NCBI GenBank assembly: GCA_030430075.1
Contig: JAUIGN010000002.1
Location: forward strand, 186,001-250,000
Length of the DNA: 64,000 nucleotides
Origin: a bacterium
Lineage (GTDB): Bacteria > Planctomycetota > Planctomycetia > Pirellulales > Pirellulaceae
Direction of reading: 5' to 3'
Position numbers and translations under genes: made by a program. Within the stretch, counting starts at the first letter, position 1; the number at the start of each line of letters is the position of its first letter. This document shows positions 12,001-17,000 of this stretch, in pieces. The notes beneath the pieces are model-generated. The model had not been told where the DNA came from. It ran no database searches and saw only the letters and a list, made by a program, of their open reading frames with translations.

Positions 12001-13707
12001 CTGCGAGATCCATACGCCATTGCTGTTGGTTCCGTTGCCGCTTGTTGTCGCGCCTGTAATCGTGACCGTGCCGTTCCCGCTGGCCGTCACCTCCGCGCCG
12101 ACAATCTCGACACCGTCGTCGGCGGCAGTCGTTCCGTCGATCTGGATGGCGCCGGCGGCACGCACCGACGTCCCGGCCCCGGAGAGAACCACGCCGTCCG
12201 CGGTGGCGTCGCTCCCGGTGCTGGTGCCGCTGATCGTGATGGTGCCGATCCCCGTGGCCGTTACTTCTCCGTCGCTGATCGAGACGCCGAAACGGTCCGT
12301 CGTGTCACCCGTGATTTGAATCGCGGCAGCCGCCTGCAACGCGCTCGGCGCGCCGAATATGGCCACACCTTCGCCACCCCCGCCAGGCGCCGTGCTGGTG
12401 CCATCCACCGAGATCGTCCCGCTGCCGGTCGCCGTCATCGTTGCCGAACCGATCTTCACGCCGTCCGCCGTCTGGCTGCTTCCCACCACGGAGATCGCGG
12501 CATCGACGGCGTTCAGCTGACTGGCGGTCAGTTGCATGCCATCGGAGTTGGCGCCCGCGCCTGCCCGACCAAGAATGCTCAACACCGTCGCCCCCGCGCC
12601 CGAACTGACCGTGCTGGCGTTGATGATTTGCACGCCATGATTGGTGACCCCGGTATCACCTCCGGTGCCGTCGAGCCTGATCGCGCCTGACGTGGATGTG
12701 ATCTCTGCGTCATCCAATCGAATACCGAGAAAGTTGCCGGCAGTCGTTCCCAGCGGATTGGCGGTCAGGTTGATGTCACCCCCAACCGTCGTGATGCTGC
12801 CCGCGGACGTCATGGAGATGTTCCTTGACGTCGACAGCTCAACAGCGCCCGCTCCGCTGGTCTGAATCGGTCCGTTGATCACCAGCGAGCCGGACGTGTT
12901 GATGGCGAAGTTGCCGCCCGGCAACGAAACGGGGCCGTCGATAAGCACCGCTTCGGCAGCACCCCCTCCTGTATCGATGGCGAGATGCGTGTTGAGATGA
13001 GCGGCACTGGCCGACGTCACCGTGACCTGGTCGTTGCCGGCGACCCCTGGGGCACCGTCCGTATCGATCACGACCGTCGTATTTCCATAGAAGGCAGCCG
13101 TTTCAAACGGGACGCCGCCGCTGGTCCCGCTCACGACCAGCGCCGGAATCGAGCCGATCGGGCCGTCGGCGATCGTCAAGTTCGCACCGTCCGCCAGATC
13201 CAAATGATCATCCGCCCCGGTCAAGGTAACCGTCGCAGTGAGCATGCCCGTGACATCGACGGGTGCCAGGCCCGTTGCTTCAAATGCCAAGTCGTCCAGC
13301 AAGCCCACGGCCGTCCCGTTGCCCAGTGTTACGTCGAGCTGCTGGGTGCCGTCACCGAGCAAGGCGAAGTCGTTACTTCCGCCGCCGCCGTTGAATACCA
13401 CGCGGCCTCCCGGCAGAGGGTTGCCGTTCCGCGCATTGATCGTAAATGTGTCGTCGTCCGGACCGCCGGTGACAAGGACATCGCTGCCGGGCGACACATT
13501 GGCGACGATGGCGCCGCTGCCGTCGCGGATCACTGGCCCAGCGATTGGGTCCAGGACCAATTCGAAGCTGTCTCCCGCCAGCAGGCGACGCTCTTCCAAC
13601 CGCTCAACGAGTGGTCGAAAGAAACACTGCCGCCGTCCCCACGGACTCGACGGCTTCCACGCCCGCGCGTCGCGGGTGGATCGGTTGCATTGCTGGCGAG
13701 CTCTCAT
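1..13707 (-). CDS. giant LEPR-XLL-type extracellular repeat protein (3' end beyond window)
   Basis: The minus-strand frame stays open from an ATG at 13707 to the window edge, giving 4569 codons with no stop. The start is preceded by AAGGGA at 7 bases. Residues 37-46 read LEERRLLAGD, a planctomycete LEPR-XLL leader variant on a basic N-terminus. Next come roughly 2,700 residues of Gly/Thr/Val/Asp-rich beta-helix-like repeats, in two long related copies. Two RTX-like GGSGDD stretches follow near residues 3610 and 3870. Three copies of a PPC/DVUA0089-like domain (FDYYxFT, D-G-x-L-x-x) lie at about 3107-3240, 3253-3390 and 3430-3567. Two golvin-like domains lie near 4080-4245 and 4393-4560, separated by a choice-of-anchor-D-like segment. 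It is probably a cell-surface or matrix protein; the function is unknown. Plus-strand open frames here are antisense shadows. Confidence 0.88.
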   Translation of the reverse strand, partial: MRARQQCNRSTRDARAWKPSSPWGRRQCFFRPLVERLEERRLLAGDSFELVLDPIAGPVIRDGSGAIVANVSPGSDVLVTGGPDDDTFTINARNGNPLPGGRVVFNGGGGSNDFALLGDGTQQLDVTLGNGTAVGLLDDLAFEATGLAPVDVTGMLTATVTLTGADDHLDLADGANLTIADGPIGSIPALVVSGTSGGVPFETAAFYGNTTVVIDTDGAPGVAGNDQVTVTSASAAHLNTHLAIDTGGGAAEAVLIDGPVSLPGGNFAINTSGSLVINGPIQTSGAGAVELSTSRNISMTSAGSITTVGGDINLTANPLGTTAGNFLGIRLDDAEITSTSGAIRLDGTGGDTGVTNHGVQIINASTVSSGAGATVLSILGRAGAGANSDGMQLTASQLNAVDAAISVVGSSQTADGVKIGSATMTATGSGTISVDGTSTAPGGGGEGVAIFGAPSALQAAAAIQITGDTTDRFGVSISDGEVTATGIGTITISGTSTGSDATADGVVLSGAGTSVRAAGAIQIDGTTAADDGVEIVGAEVTASGNGTVTITGATTSGNGTNSNGVWISQPTAQVAAADGAIAITGTTAGGGTAGDGVRIAAGITLPIRATGAATITITGVGDGTDAGVQIDSPIRSGAGAVTIRAEDGDAAFDDIQLGAAGDITSDSGIVTIDAENAGNTGRLVMVNGTLIDAGTGRIDVNADSNVTLGGLSTSDEVRVVSAAGQIVDGGNAHIEVVATRAQLIAATGIGGANPVETTVGTLAFHNTTSGNVQVVNAGPLTIDDVHTLAGSANVGTGVTILTASSPVTFGHNVTSGGTLTANASESVGPGDDVTVQAGVTVRSTGGNVVLNAGDDLVVAGAGPVGTVLADVGDVTLNSGVADADDLGQQALNGMVRAPAGTVTLNLNAEVGPAMQAASGTIMAVGLQLAGGPGGGAFVLDQSAANDVVTIAGNTSGSIAYRDASALTVGTVATAGIATTDDNVTLCATEMLLTEPLSVGGGVVRLQATGSISQSGGAVTAMALGLIAGGSIDLPSPTNDVDTLAASAGLTLQFADADGFATGAVAAEGCFNGAVGISAGGDVALCLAAGDLAVNSPLQAVGNTVRLQTGGGQITQAAAGVITAANLGVRAGGNIDLNAAPNQITGNFAAASTSAGVVELSDVGGFTVGSIGSASCFAPAISGVSAANGAIDLITDGGSLTVVEPVTAISAAVTVTTTTSGDVMLAGLVTAGTTAVIAAAGLISDDNGGVTNIVATSTALRAATGIGDEADGLETVTGTLAAVTDSGDIHVGNDGPLVIGVVDGLAGVRVTDLNPADNSRADHITIVADSPLTVNQAVRNDDGGNITLTATADGGVDDHLRINADVTVTGGDAAPADGDGNIDLNAGTDMIISAAVATDGGGAIDADAARSIAMNPGSSITAVDGPTTLDANPTASATGMFIGIRLNGADIMSTSGTISLDGTGGSTGTANHGVQLINSSSISSTAAAATISLQGRAGTGVNSDGTQLASSGVTTDGAPISIIGSSAFAEGVKISATTVAATGAGTIEIDGTSTATGGGSEGISIFGATTLIQAEAPITITGETADRYGVSIAAADVTATGSGSITITGSSTGTTPSSDGVILSAPTATITSAGPIQIVGTTAGDDGVEISQADVTTTGSGSISILGITTGAHGSSAEGVAIGGADARIMAADGDITITGTTDGGGVAGDGVDIAAGIPLAIQATGSGRITITGTGDGGDAGVQIDSPLSSAGGDVIIRSEDGGSTLDDIQFGAGGDVTSASGMVTIDAENDGGTASVLMADGALIDAGGGLIDVDADVNVTLGGLLTTGEIQILAVAGGIIDGGADHLDIRSATAELIAAAGIGDGDALETAIATLAFDNRTTGNVEIQNTGSLTIGNVATLTRSDNRGPGATILTAASPIVFAHDTTSGGTVTANAVESVGAGDDITVNAAVTVRSTAGDVIFNAGDNIVISGGGAVAVVQADSGDVTFNSGVADADTLGQQTLDGTISAVNGTITVNLHTAAGQALQSAGGMVTAVQLQLLSVSAGGSFDLFQSPNNDVATIAASTDGSVSYRDATELTVGTVATTGIVTTNDDVTLCATSIDVAQNIAAGTGVVRLQAVAGDVFESGGAEIVADALGVIATGAIELGTATNNVDTFAAQAGLSLYFAELDGFTIGTVAATDCFAGATGITAGGDIELCLTAGTLNVGTPINAAGATVRLQTGSGDIVQSGTGVITVANLGVRASGNIDLNTLQNQISGQFAAASTGAGLIELDDAGGFEVGTVGAGASCFPATTGVTTADGPIGLTTVAGPLTVLDPVSAGAAGLVLVEAAGAAGDVVLNAGVSSGTGHVSVVAGDDVQQNADIATTGGTVYVEAANGTVDGSPNDGVRMAVAATISSSGGNVLVAATGESDLWLSTVAAGTGSVSLEAEGSILDSDASLAVNVQADRLRLVADSDDDGNGQVGDSDDSNTKPGNNELAIDTAVSTLAVAAADAIHVREADEVTVAASGAIAGSRVTFDSTTSPVAASSLADLETTDQGPIDLYAGGVVTLADGDSDGTAAVAGGTGWVAVTSVGALTVNADVTAGNTIQLTATETAAAGDDVLVATGASVISVAGKVQITAGDDLTLQAGATVSAPVAVELNADPVPGDADAAGAHVQLEAALFGPASVFTGRDSDLIVVHPDLSSTSSIAIRSGKSNDAIDVETTAAGDVFLDGQQGDDQVAITLGDTPGAAIQSAIVIRDSGHGGSDVATIDGGATLGDLFAITATTVTRQATETIHVDGNLEQLVVNGFAGSDTFHVTPAVGTTMTINGGSPTAPASPGDHMIYNALGGTAADDGFRIAGSGVLDVNYTGIETITLSGADVTVTGTGLDDVLAVTAVTASSGNYVLTTDGVVGPTVNFLNIAGLAFDSLAGNDLLRIANPTGMVFSPVSPVTSLHVPIVYHGGPDDDALELIGGGGTSYSETYSVGPGSQNGTVSTTNGVNTQTITFTGLEPIADNVTVGSLEVNASPGNDTINVIDGPMFQGAPTVEVNFGVPAAPYELIRFANKTAVTVNGTAGADTINVNYGTAAAGLTEMTVNGDGRNPVSEVELNNGTAPPPPNPNISAGAQNIDLGPWSLEHHPAILDSTTVPHVTVVDPGSGVGDGTFDYYAFTANFGDRGIVAIANETFSPLLYVFDADGNLLTTPDPSLIDFTFPGSGTFVLAVGTAASSNNGGFLVGTPPSATDSYALHVSVTSHGVQTAPPVLTDTAQNIDGGGWNTGPNPDIIEATTIPHVTVSGTGDGSFDYYSFTAGAGERGIFDIDGQNFDAELFLYDSAGNLLAQRDDHLPADTGDGGPTTVDSLIDFTFPAAGTYVIGVGKHGAFDDCGVITGVAPALGDAYELHVSVSGKSSIGGADPIAEAEPNHPIQWLLEIEPNDSTPPPSLPGPNPNIVRGTQDVDAAGWNLNADGAIVDSTTVPHISIVGDGDGSFDYFSFTVANAGDRAIFDIDGANFSSELFLYDAAGNLVASGSSLIDTTAFAGPGVYVIGVGKFDSFDNQGQVAGTPIAPGDAYTLHISLENHEMVGDDTVNVMQSTPATVQTRLNGNEENDLFVFTDGAVLTGFIDGGSGDDLIDWSAMTGPLAVHVTGLSTLPGDGYRGDQADTISQATIAATGDDFDNIDAIRGTDAADTLQMDADLRTHWDLGGRVGDRSGAGLPALPDPAFGPFGVTGLVLPNLAANTGVLIADEADLGLTGNATRIGRSQDDPLFAPVPPQPDPIMPNAAGEQDLAFTGFEHLVGAETRDDRFDVRNGATLSGTIDGRGHDVNGDSLDYRDSLVAVQVDLSAGLAAFINTGGSGPGLMAGTGGPLDGSSIENVFGGSGDDSIVGDQDANLLGDGPGNDVLDGGVADVAGALVSGDDVFRLEPGAAADGTGASNDTLTDLNGNDTVDLRFADAPSMIDMDLLDKPMDIFGGIAGGQHVTLARRGEHAATSPSMFENVVGSQFNDNLYIDPLVVGGNVPANGSPVARNVHGNDPFVGGPDDGHAPDPGQPIPPGDRLFFESFGRPVRDTGFSISAEGLGGATYQSIETLIAANQPPRILDDGDDTFHASPTTAVDNISHFSHWNQELGAAGFAGDYLWHYQAIPPGPNTTTWTFEGIQPGTYRVAATWPSPPSHPIDQTIATDAPFTVFDDAFKLATADVNQQLAPNDFEDAGARWEQLGFFRITSHTLAVRLSDVANGQVLADAIRIERISDGPELTLRQGNEAMTDGGSTVDMVTSVGDPLSRSFVITNDGDLPLEIYDVDLTVPGEPNPVAVPPNVSLSLPGALPSFAMPVIVLPGRTYTFSVTLDALTDPFPGDASRDGHGDFPVELRIFSNDVDEGFATKMGAGVNPLPDDDPGASYDPFTVQIRGVVANHSIVDNGDPQFMLVGADWLGPNSDGFQGDDRWTPGDGDGERAIWTFDHLPSGTYRVSTSYKAEPGNAGSTAAPFLVSSQAGQLGAVTIDQTMTPLALGGFVAQAAEWVDLGGPYTLSNCDPTAGCRLTVELLDTAGGPQEIVIADAVRIERLLADRAEIPYQTTLP
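6750..9498 (-). repeat. internal duplication, copy B, of the giant protein
   Basis: Partner of copy A (about residues 1404-2320), with the same block order and spacing. The shift is 1114 codons, a whole number, so the duplication preserved the reading frame. Confidence 0.8.
10095..12840 (-). repeat. internal duplication, copy A, of the giant protein
   Basis: This segment (about residues 290-1205) aligns with copy B at a constant offset of 3342 bp, checked at two landmarks 1.6 kb apart (12670 against 9328, and 11035 against 7693). The same blocks occur in the same order in both copies: N-H-G-V-Q, G-E-G-V/I-x-I-F-G, D-x-V-T-L-C-A-T and L-G-V-R-A-G/S-G-N-I-D-L-N. The copies have diverged in DNA but keep their length to within a few codons. 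Confidence 0.8.
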
Positions 13708-13731
13708 CGGTGATTCCCTTCTGGATGCGCT

Positions 13732-13821
13732 GATGATGGTTCAATAGATGATGGTTCGAAGGATGATGGTTCGAAGGATGATAGTTCGAAGGATGATGGT
13801 TCGAAGGATGGTGGCTGGGAG
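13732..13821. repeat. 15-bp tandem repeat upstream of the giant gene
   Basis: Six consecutive 15-bp units of the type GATGATGGTTCGAAG. The inner four are nearly identical and the outer two degenerate. The array begins 25 bases upstream of the giant gene's ATG, so it lies in its leader or promoter region. Open frames read through it have low-complexity Ser/Phe/Glu/Pro products and are not credible genes. Confidence 0.9.
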
Positions 13822-13908
13822 GATGGTGGGCACGTGATGAATCTGGTTAGCGCCACATGACGGCGACCGTGCAAACGCGACGTGGAGGCGGCTTGGCGAT
13901 GGTGTGCT

Positions 13909-13944
13909 CGGGGGTGTGATCGGGGGTGTGATCGGGGGTGTGAT
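13909..13944. repeat. 12-bp tandem repeat
   Basis: Three perfect copies of CGGGGGTGTGAT, running directly into the 23-bp array that follows. Confidence 0.9.
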
Positions 13945-14166
13945 CGGCGCGGGTCTCTGTGCATGCTCGGCGCGGGTCGCTGTGCATGCTCGGCGCGGGC
14001 CGCTGTGCATGCTCGGCGCGGGTCGCTGTACTTGCTCGGCGCGGGTCGCTGTACTTGCTCGGCGCAGGTCGCTGTACTTGCTCGGCGCAGGTCGCTGTAC
14101 TTGCTCGGCGCAGGTCGCTGTACTTGCTCGGCGCGGGTCGCTGTACTTGCTCGGCGCAGGTCTCTG
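13945..14166. repeat. 23-bp tandem array, left arm of palindromic element E1
   Basis: About nine head-to-tail 23-bp units share the core CTCGGCGCGGGTCGCT, with a variable GTGCATG or GTACTTG stretch; some units carry CAGG for CGGG. The last unit merges into the E1 palindrome. The arm core CGGCGCGGGTC also borders the palindromes at 15.1, 38.1-38.4 and 41.1 kb. There are no unique spacers, so this is not CRISPR. Confidence 0.9.
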
Positions 14167-14266
14167 ACCTCGCCGAAACCGCCGACCGAAGGTCTCCCCC
14201 GTCCAAACTCGATCGCGGGGAGACCTTCGGTCGCGCCAAGTGCGGGGTCGGAGACCCGCGCACAAC
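14151..14266. repeat. palindromic element E1 (REP/BIME-like core)
   Basis: A perfect 16-bp inverted repeat, GACCGAAGGTCTCCCC at 14184-14199 and its complement at 14217-14232, surrounds a 17-base loop. Imperfect outer arms extend the pairing to GCGCRGGTCTC and GAGACCCGCGC. A nearly identical element (E2) lies on the other side of the transposase gene in the same orientation. Confidence 0.9.
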
Positions 14267-14408
14267 AGATCGACCGCCGCACCACAGATCGACCGCCGCA
14301 CAACAGTTCGACCCGCGCACCACAGATCGACCGCCGCACAACAGTTCGACCCGCGCACAACAGTTTGACCCGCGCACAACAGTTCGACCCGCGCACGGCA
14401 GTTCGACC
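14257..14408. repeat. 19-bp tandem array, right arm of E1
   Basis: Eight contiguous 19-bp units of the type CGCGCACAACAGTTCGACC. Read on the other strand, the unit carries the same GCGCGGGTCGA core as the 23-bp array on the left. The element is therefore a palindrome whose two ends have each been tandemly expanded with a different period (23 and 19). Confidence 0.9.
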
Positions 14409-14475
14409 TGCGCTTACGTGTAAATGTAACGACGACCGCTTGCCTGGGCTTCTCACCCCATCTACGTTCAGCCGC

Positions 14476-15021
14476 ATGGAACGCTATCGTATTTTTTCTG
14501 ATGGGGCGGTGTACTTTGTGACCTACTCGGTTGTGCACTGGTTGCCCGTTTTTGTGTCCGCCGAGGCGTGCCGGGCAGTGACGAACAGCCTCAACTTTTG
14601 CCACGCGCACAAGGGGCTGCGAGTCCATGCCTACGTCATCATGCCGACTCATTTGCATGCGATCGTATATGACGTTGAATTCTGTCCCCGCCGGCTCGAG
14701 CAGACCTTGTGGGACATGCGCAAATTCACGGGAAGAACCCTCGTTCGCCTCGTCGCAGCCCGGCTTCCCAAGTGTTTCTCGCAGGCGATGCACCTCGTCG
14801 CCGGCACGGATCGAACATCCCGATTCTGGCAATCGTCCCAGCACCCGGTGCAGATCGAAACGGATACCTTTTGTCAACAAAAAGCTGATTACTTGCATGA
14901 AAATCCGGTGAGAAAGGGACTGGTCCGTCGGGCCAAGGAATGGCGCTTCTCGTCGTCCGCTTATTGGGAATCAGATGGGGAAGATAGCAATGACGTCATC
15001 TTGTCAGCGGTGAAGTGGTGA
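14476..15021 (+). CDS. REP-associated tyrosine (Y1/IS200-like) transposase, RAYT
   Basis: A 181-residue Y1_Tnp-family protein. The metal-binding HUH motif is MPTHLHAIV at residues 56-64 (H59, H61). The catalytic tyrosine is most likely Y139 in ADYLHENPVRKGLV. The family C-terminal pattern R-F-W-Q ... E-W-R-F-S-S follows. RAYTs nick single-stranded DNA at REP-type hairpins. ATG 14476 is chosen because it gives the normal family N-terminus (YRIFSDGAVYFVTYS). The frame is open further upstream only because it runs through the tandem arrays. No partner gene is visible. Elements E1 and E2 flank it about 70-80 bases from each end, which fits a single-gene REPtron. The gene looks intact. Confidence 0.88.
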   Translation: MERYRIFSDGAVYFVTYSVVHWLPVFVSAEACRAVTNSLNFCHAHKGLRVHAYVIMPTHLHAIVYDVEFCPRRLEQTLWDMRKFTGRTLVRLVAARLPKCFSQAMHLVAGTDRTSRFWQSSQHPVQIETDTFCQQKADYLHENPVRKGLVRRAKEWRFSSSAYWESDGEDSNDVILSAVKW

Positions 15022-15037
15022 ATACAGCAGGGATCGT

Positions 15038-15224
15038 GGGCGCAGGTCGCGACTGGGTTCGGCGCGGGTCGTAGTTGAGCTCCGCGGTAGATGGGCTCGG
15101 CGCAGGTCTCTGACCTCGCCGAAACCGCCGACCGAAGGTCTCCCCCGACCAAACTCGATCGCGGGGAGACCTGCGGTCGGCGCCTGTGCGGGGTCGGAGA
15201 CCCGCGCACAACATCTTGACCCGC
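15038..15224. repeat. palindromic element E2 with degenerate left arm
   Basis: The 49-bp left half at 15098-15146 is identical to the left half of E1 (14151-14199). The loop differs by one base, and the right half has a few substitutions. Two degenerate GGCGCRGGTCG arm units precede it and one CGCGCACAACA unit follows it. It begins 16 bases after the transposase stop codon, in the same orientation as E1. Confidence 0.88.
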
Positions 15225-15734
15225 GCCTCGCCTGGATGACCCGCAACCGCGCCCCTGCAATAGATCCTGGTCCGAGCAAGCTAATCGAACAATTCGGCGC
15301 AGAGAGTGCGCAGAGTAGCCACACTGACGCCTGGGCGCGTCCGTCATCGTCCCGACTCCGTTATAGGACAAGGCATGTTGCAGCGATTCTGAGGCGGGAA
15401 CTTCGATGCCACGAGTTCTTGCGCCACGCTAAGCTTGCAGCAGCTTCCGCGACACCGGATTCCGTCAGTTACGCGGGGTGAGCCGATTACTCCGTTACTG
15501 CGATCGGCATTCTAGTATTTCAAAATTGGGGAACGCAATCACAATCCAGCGTTCCGCGCGGAAATTGTCGCCGTCAAGGCGGATTCATCCGCCAACGCAG
15601 GCCGTCTCCCCCCCGGGCGGCGAACTTCTCGGCACGTAACTGCCAGCCATGCATCAAACGGCGAACGGCTGAACGGTCCGCGCCATCGAGCGTCCGACCA
15701 GTCCACGGCCGGTTCGCACGGCATCCCCGCGGAC
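15225..15734. other. intergenic, no gene recognised
   Basis: About 510 bases between E2 and the stop codon of the acyl-CoA-dehydrogenase-like gene. Short open frames on both strands have no recognisable product or ribosome binding site. A locally AT-richer stretch lies at about 15505-15545. I see no terminator or repeat. Confidence 0.5.
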
Positions 15735-16805
15735 TCAGTCCAACGCATCCGGATCGTCGAGGCTGACGTCCCAGATGCGGGCGAGCGTCGCGAGCTGCAC
15801 TGGGGGGGCGGCCGACCAGACCAGAAAAAACGCGGCCTCGCGGACCAGCCGCTGGGTCGGCCTGGTCAGTAAAAACCCCGTCCCCTTGGCCAAGGTCATC
15901 AGGGTGGCGGCCAGCCGCGTGATGATCCCGTTCACTTCGGCGCGGATGGCAACCGCGGGCGACTCGACATCCGCCTCGTGGACCACGCGTGCCGCGTCGA
16001 ACAGCCTACGTCGGATCGCGTCAAAGCGGGGCTCAATCGTGTCGCTCAACAACCGATCGGCTCCTGGCAACTTATCTGCCAGTTGACGGACCTCGCGAAG
16101 CAAGGCGCCGGCCATCCCGATTCCGACGGATGAAACGGTGAGCCCTTTGACCGGGGCACGCCGTTCCAAGACAGCCTGCATCGGCCCGCGCAGCACCGCC
16201 GAACGCGGCACCGCCAGCGCCTGGCAGCGGACTTCGCTGGTCCAACTTGACTGCAGGGCGAGCAGCGGCATGGGATCGCCGATCGCCAACCCGGGCGCAT
16301 CGGTGGGGACGCTGGCCAGCAGTTGCCGATCGTCTTCGAGCACCGCGGCGGTCACAATATGGTCGGCCCGCTGAGCCCCCGTAACCCACGGCATGACCCC
16401 GTCCAGCACGAATCCCTGGTCGTCCCGGACGGCTTGCATGGCCGCTCGCCCGTGACGACGTGACGTCGTCACCTGGCTGATCCCGACGGTCAGCAGTTCT
16501 TCCCCCCGGACGCACTTTTCCAACAATTCGCCGGCGACCGACTCCTGGTCGGATGCGGCCAGGATCTCGACCGCGGCGTCGTGCTGCGTCAGGATCAGTG
16601 CCAAGGCGACGCACTCTGCCGCGATCGCCTCGTAGGTTCCAAGCTGTACCGGGGGGTCGGCGCCGATACCACCATACTCGGCGGGCACCACCTGCTTGAG
16701 ACACCCGGCGTCACGGAGGACCTGCAGGCCGGCGTCCGGCCATCCCTGTTCGTCCTCCGCCGCCGCTGACAACCTTAACCGGGACGCAAGCAACTCGATG
16801 TTCAT
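15735..16805 (-). CDS. acyl-CoA dehydrogenase family protein
   Basis: A 356-residue protein with the acyl-CoA dehydrogenase layout. A helical N-terminal domain contains VPAEYGGIGADP near residue 40. A mid-domain begins near DGVMPWVTGAQRAD, and a helical C-terminal domain follows. It would be an FAD-linked oxidoreductase of acyl-CoA or a related substrate. It is slightly shorter than typical members (about 380), and I could not identify the catalytic glutamate, so substrate and activity are open. ATG 16805 gives MNIELLASRLR; a longer upstream frame is possible but looks non-coding. No Shine-Dalgarno sequence is obvious, and no neighbouring gene suggests a pathway. Confidence 0.75.
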   Translation of the reverse strand: MNIELLASRLRLSAAAEDEQGWPDAGLQVLRDAGCLKQVVPAEYGGIGADPPVQLGTYEAIAAECVALALILTQHDAAVEILAASDQESVAGELLEKCVRGEELLTVGISQVTTSRRHGRAAMQAVRDDQGFVLDGVMPWVTGAQRADHIVTAAVLEDDRQLLASVPTDAPGLAIGDPMPLLALQSSWTSEVRCQALAVPRSAVLRGPMQAVLERRAPVKGLTVSSVGIGMAGALLREVRQLADKLPGADRLLSDTIEPRFDAIRRRLFDAARVVHEADVESPAVAIRAEVNGIITRLAATLMTLAKGTGFLLTRPTQRLVREAAFFLVWSAAPPVQLATLARIWDVSLDDPDALD

Positions 16806-17000
16806 GACGGCTGTTTTCCGATTCCGACGAAGCCCCGCCCGGTCACGGAAAACGATCGCGGAAACGGTGACCGGGCAACCGCATCCTGACACTCCTGTTC
16901 GATCATCACTGGATCACACGGCGCGTCAAGGGCGGAGACGAATCGTCCAGGCCGAAGAAATGTCGGATCCGGGCCCGCCGATCGGATAAGCAGGCCCGAT

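Noticed and set aside
13945..14408. Possible CRISPR array
   Set aside because: The units are contiguous, with no unique spacers and no cas genes nearby; these are plain tandem repeats.
13882..14475. Upstream extension of the transposase frame (198 extra codons)
   Set aside because: It is made of the tandem arrays, and its translation is a repeated artefact. The recognisable transposase begins at 14476.
13741..14898. Minus-strand open frames of 257-385 codons across the tandem arrays
   Set aside because: Products are repeats of the array in all frames and overlap the intact transposase gene antisense.
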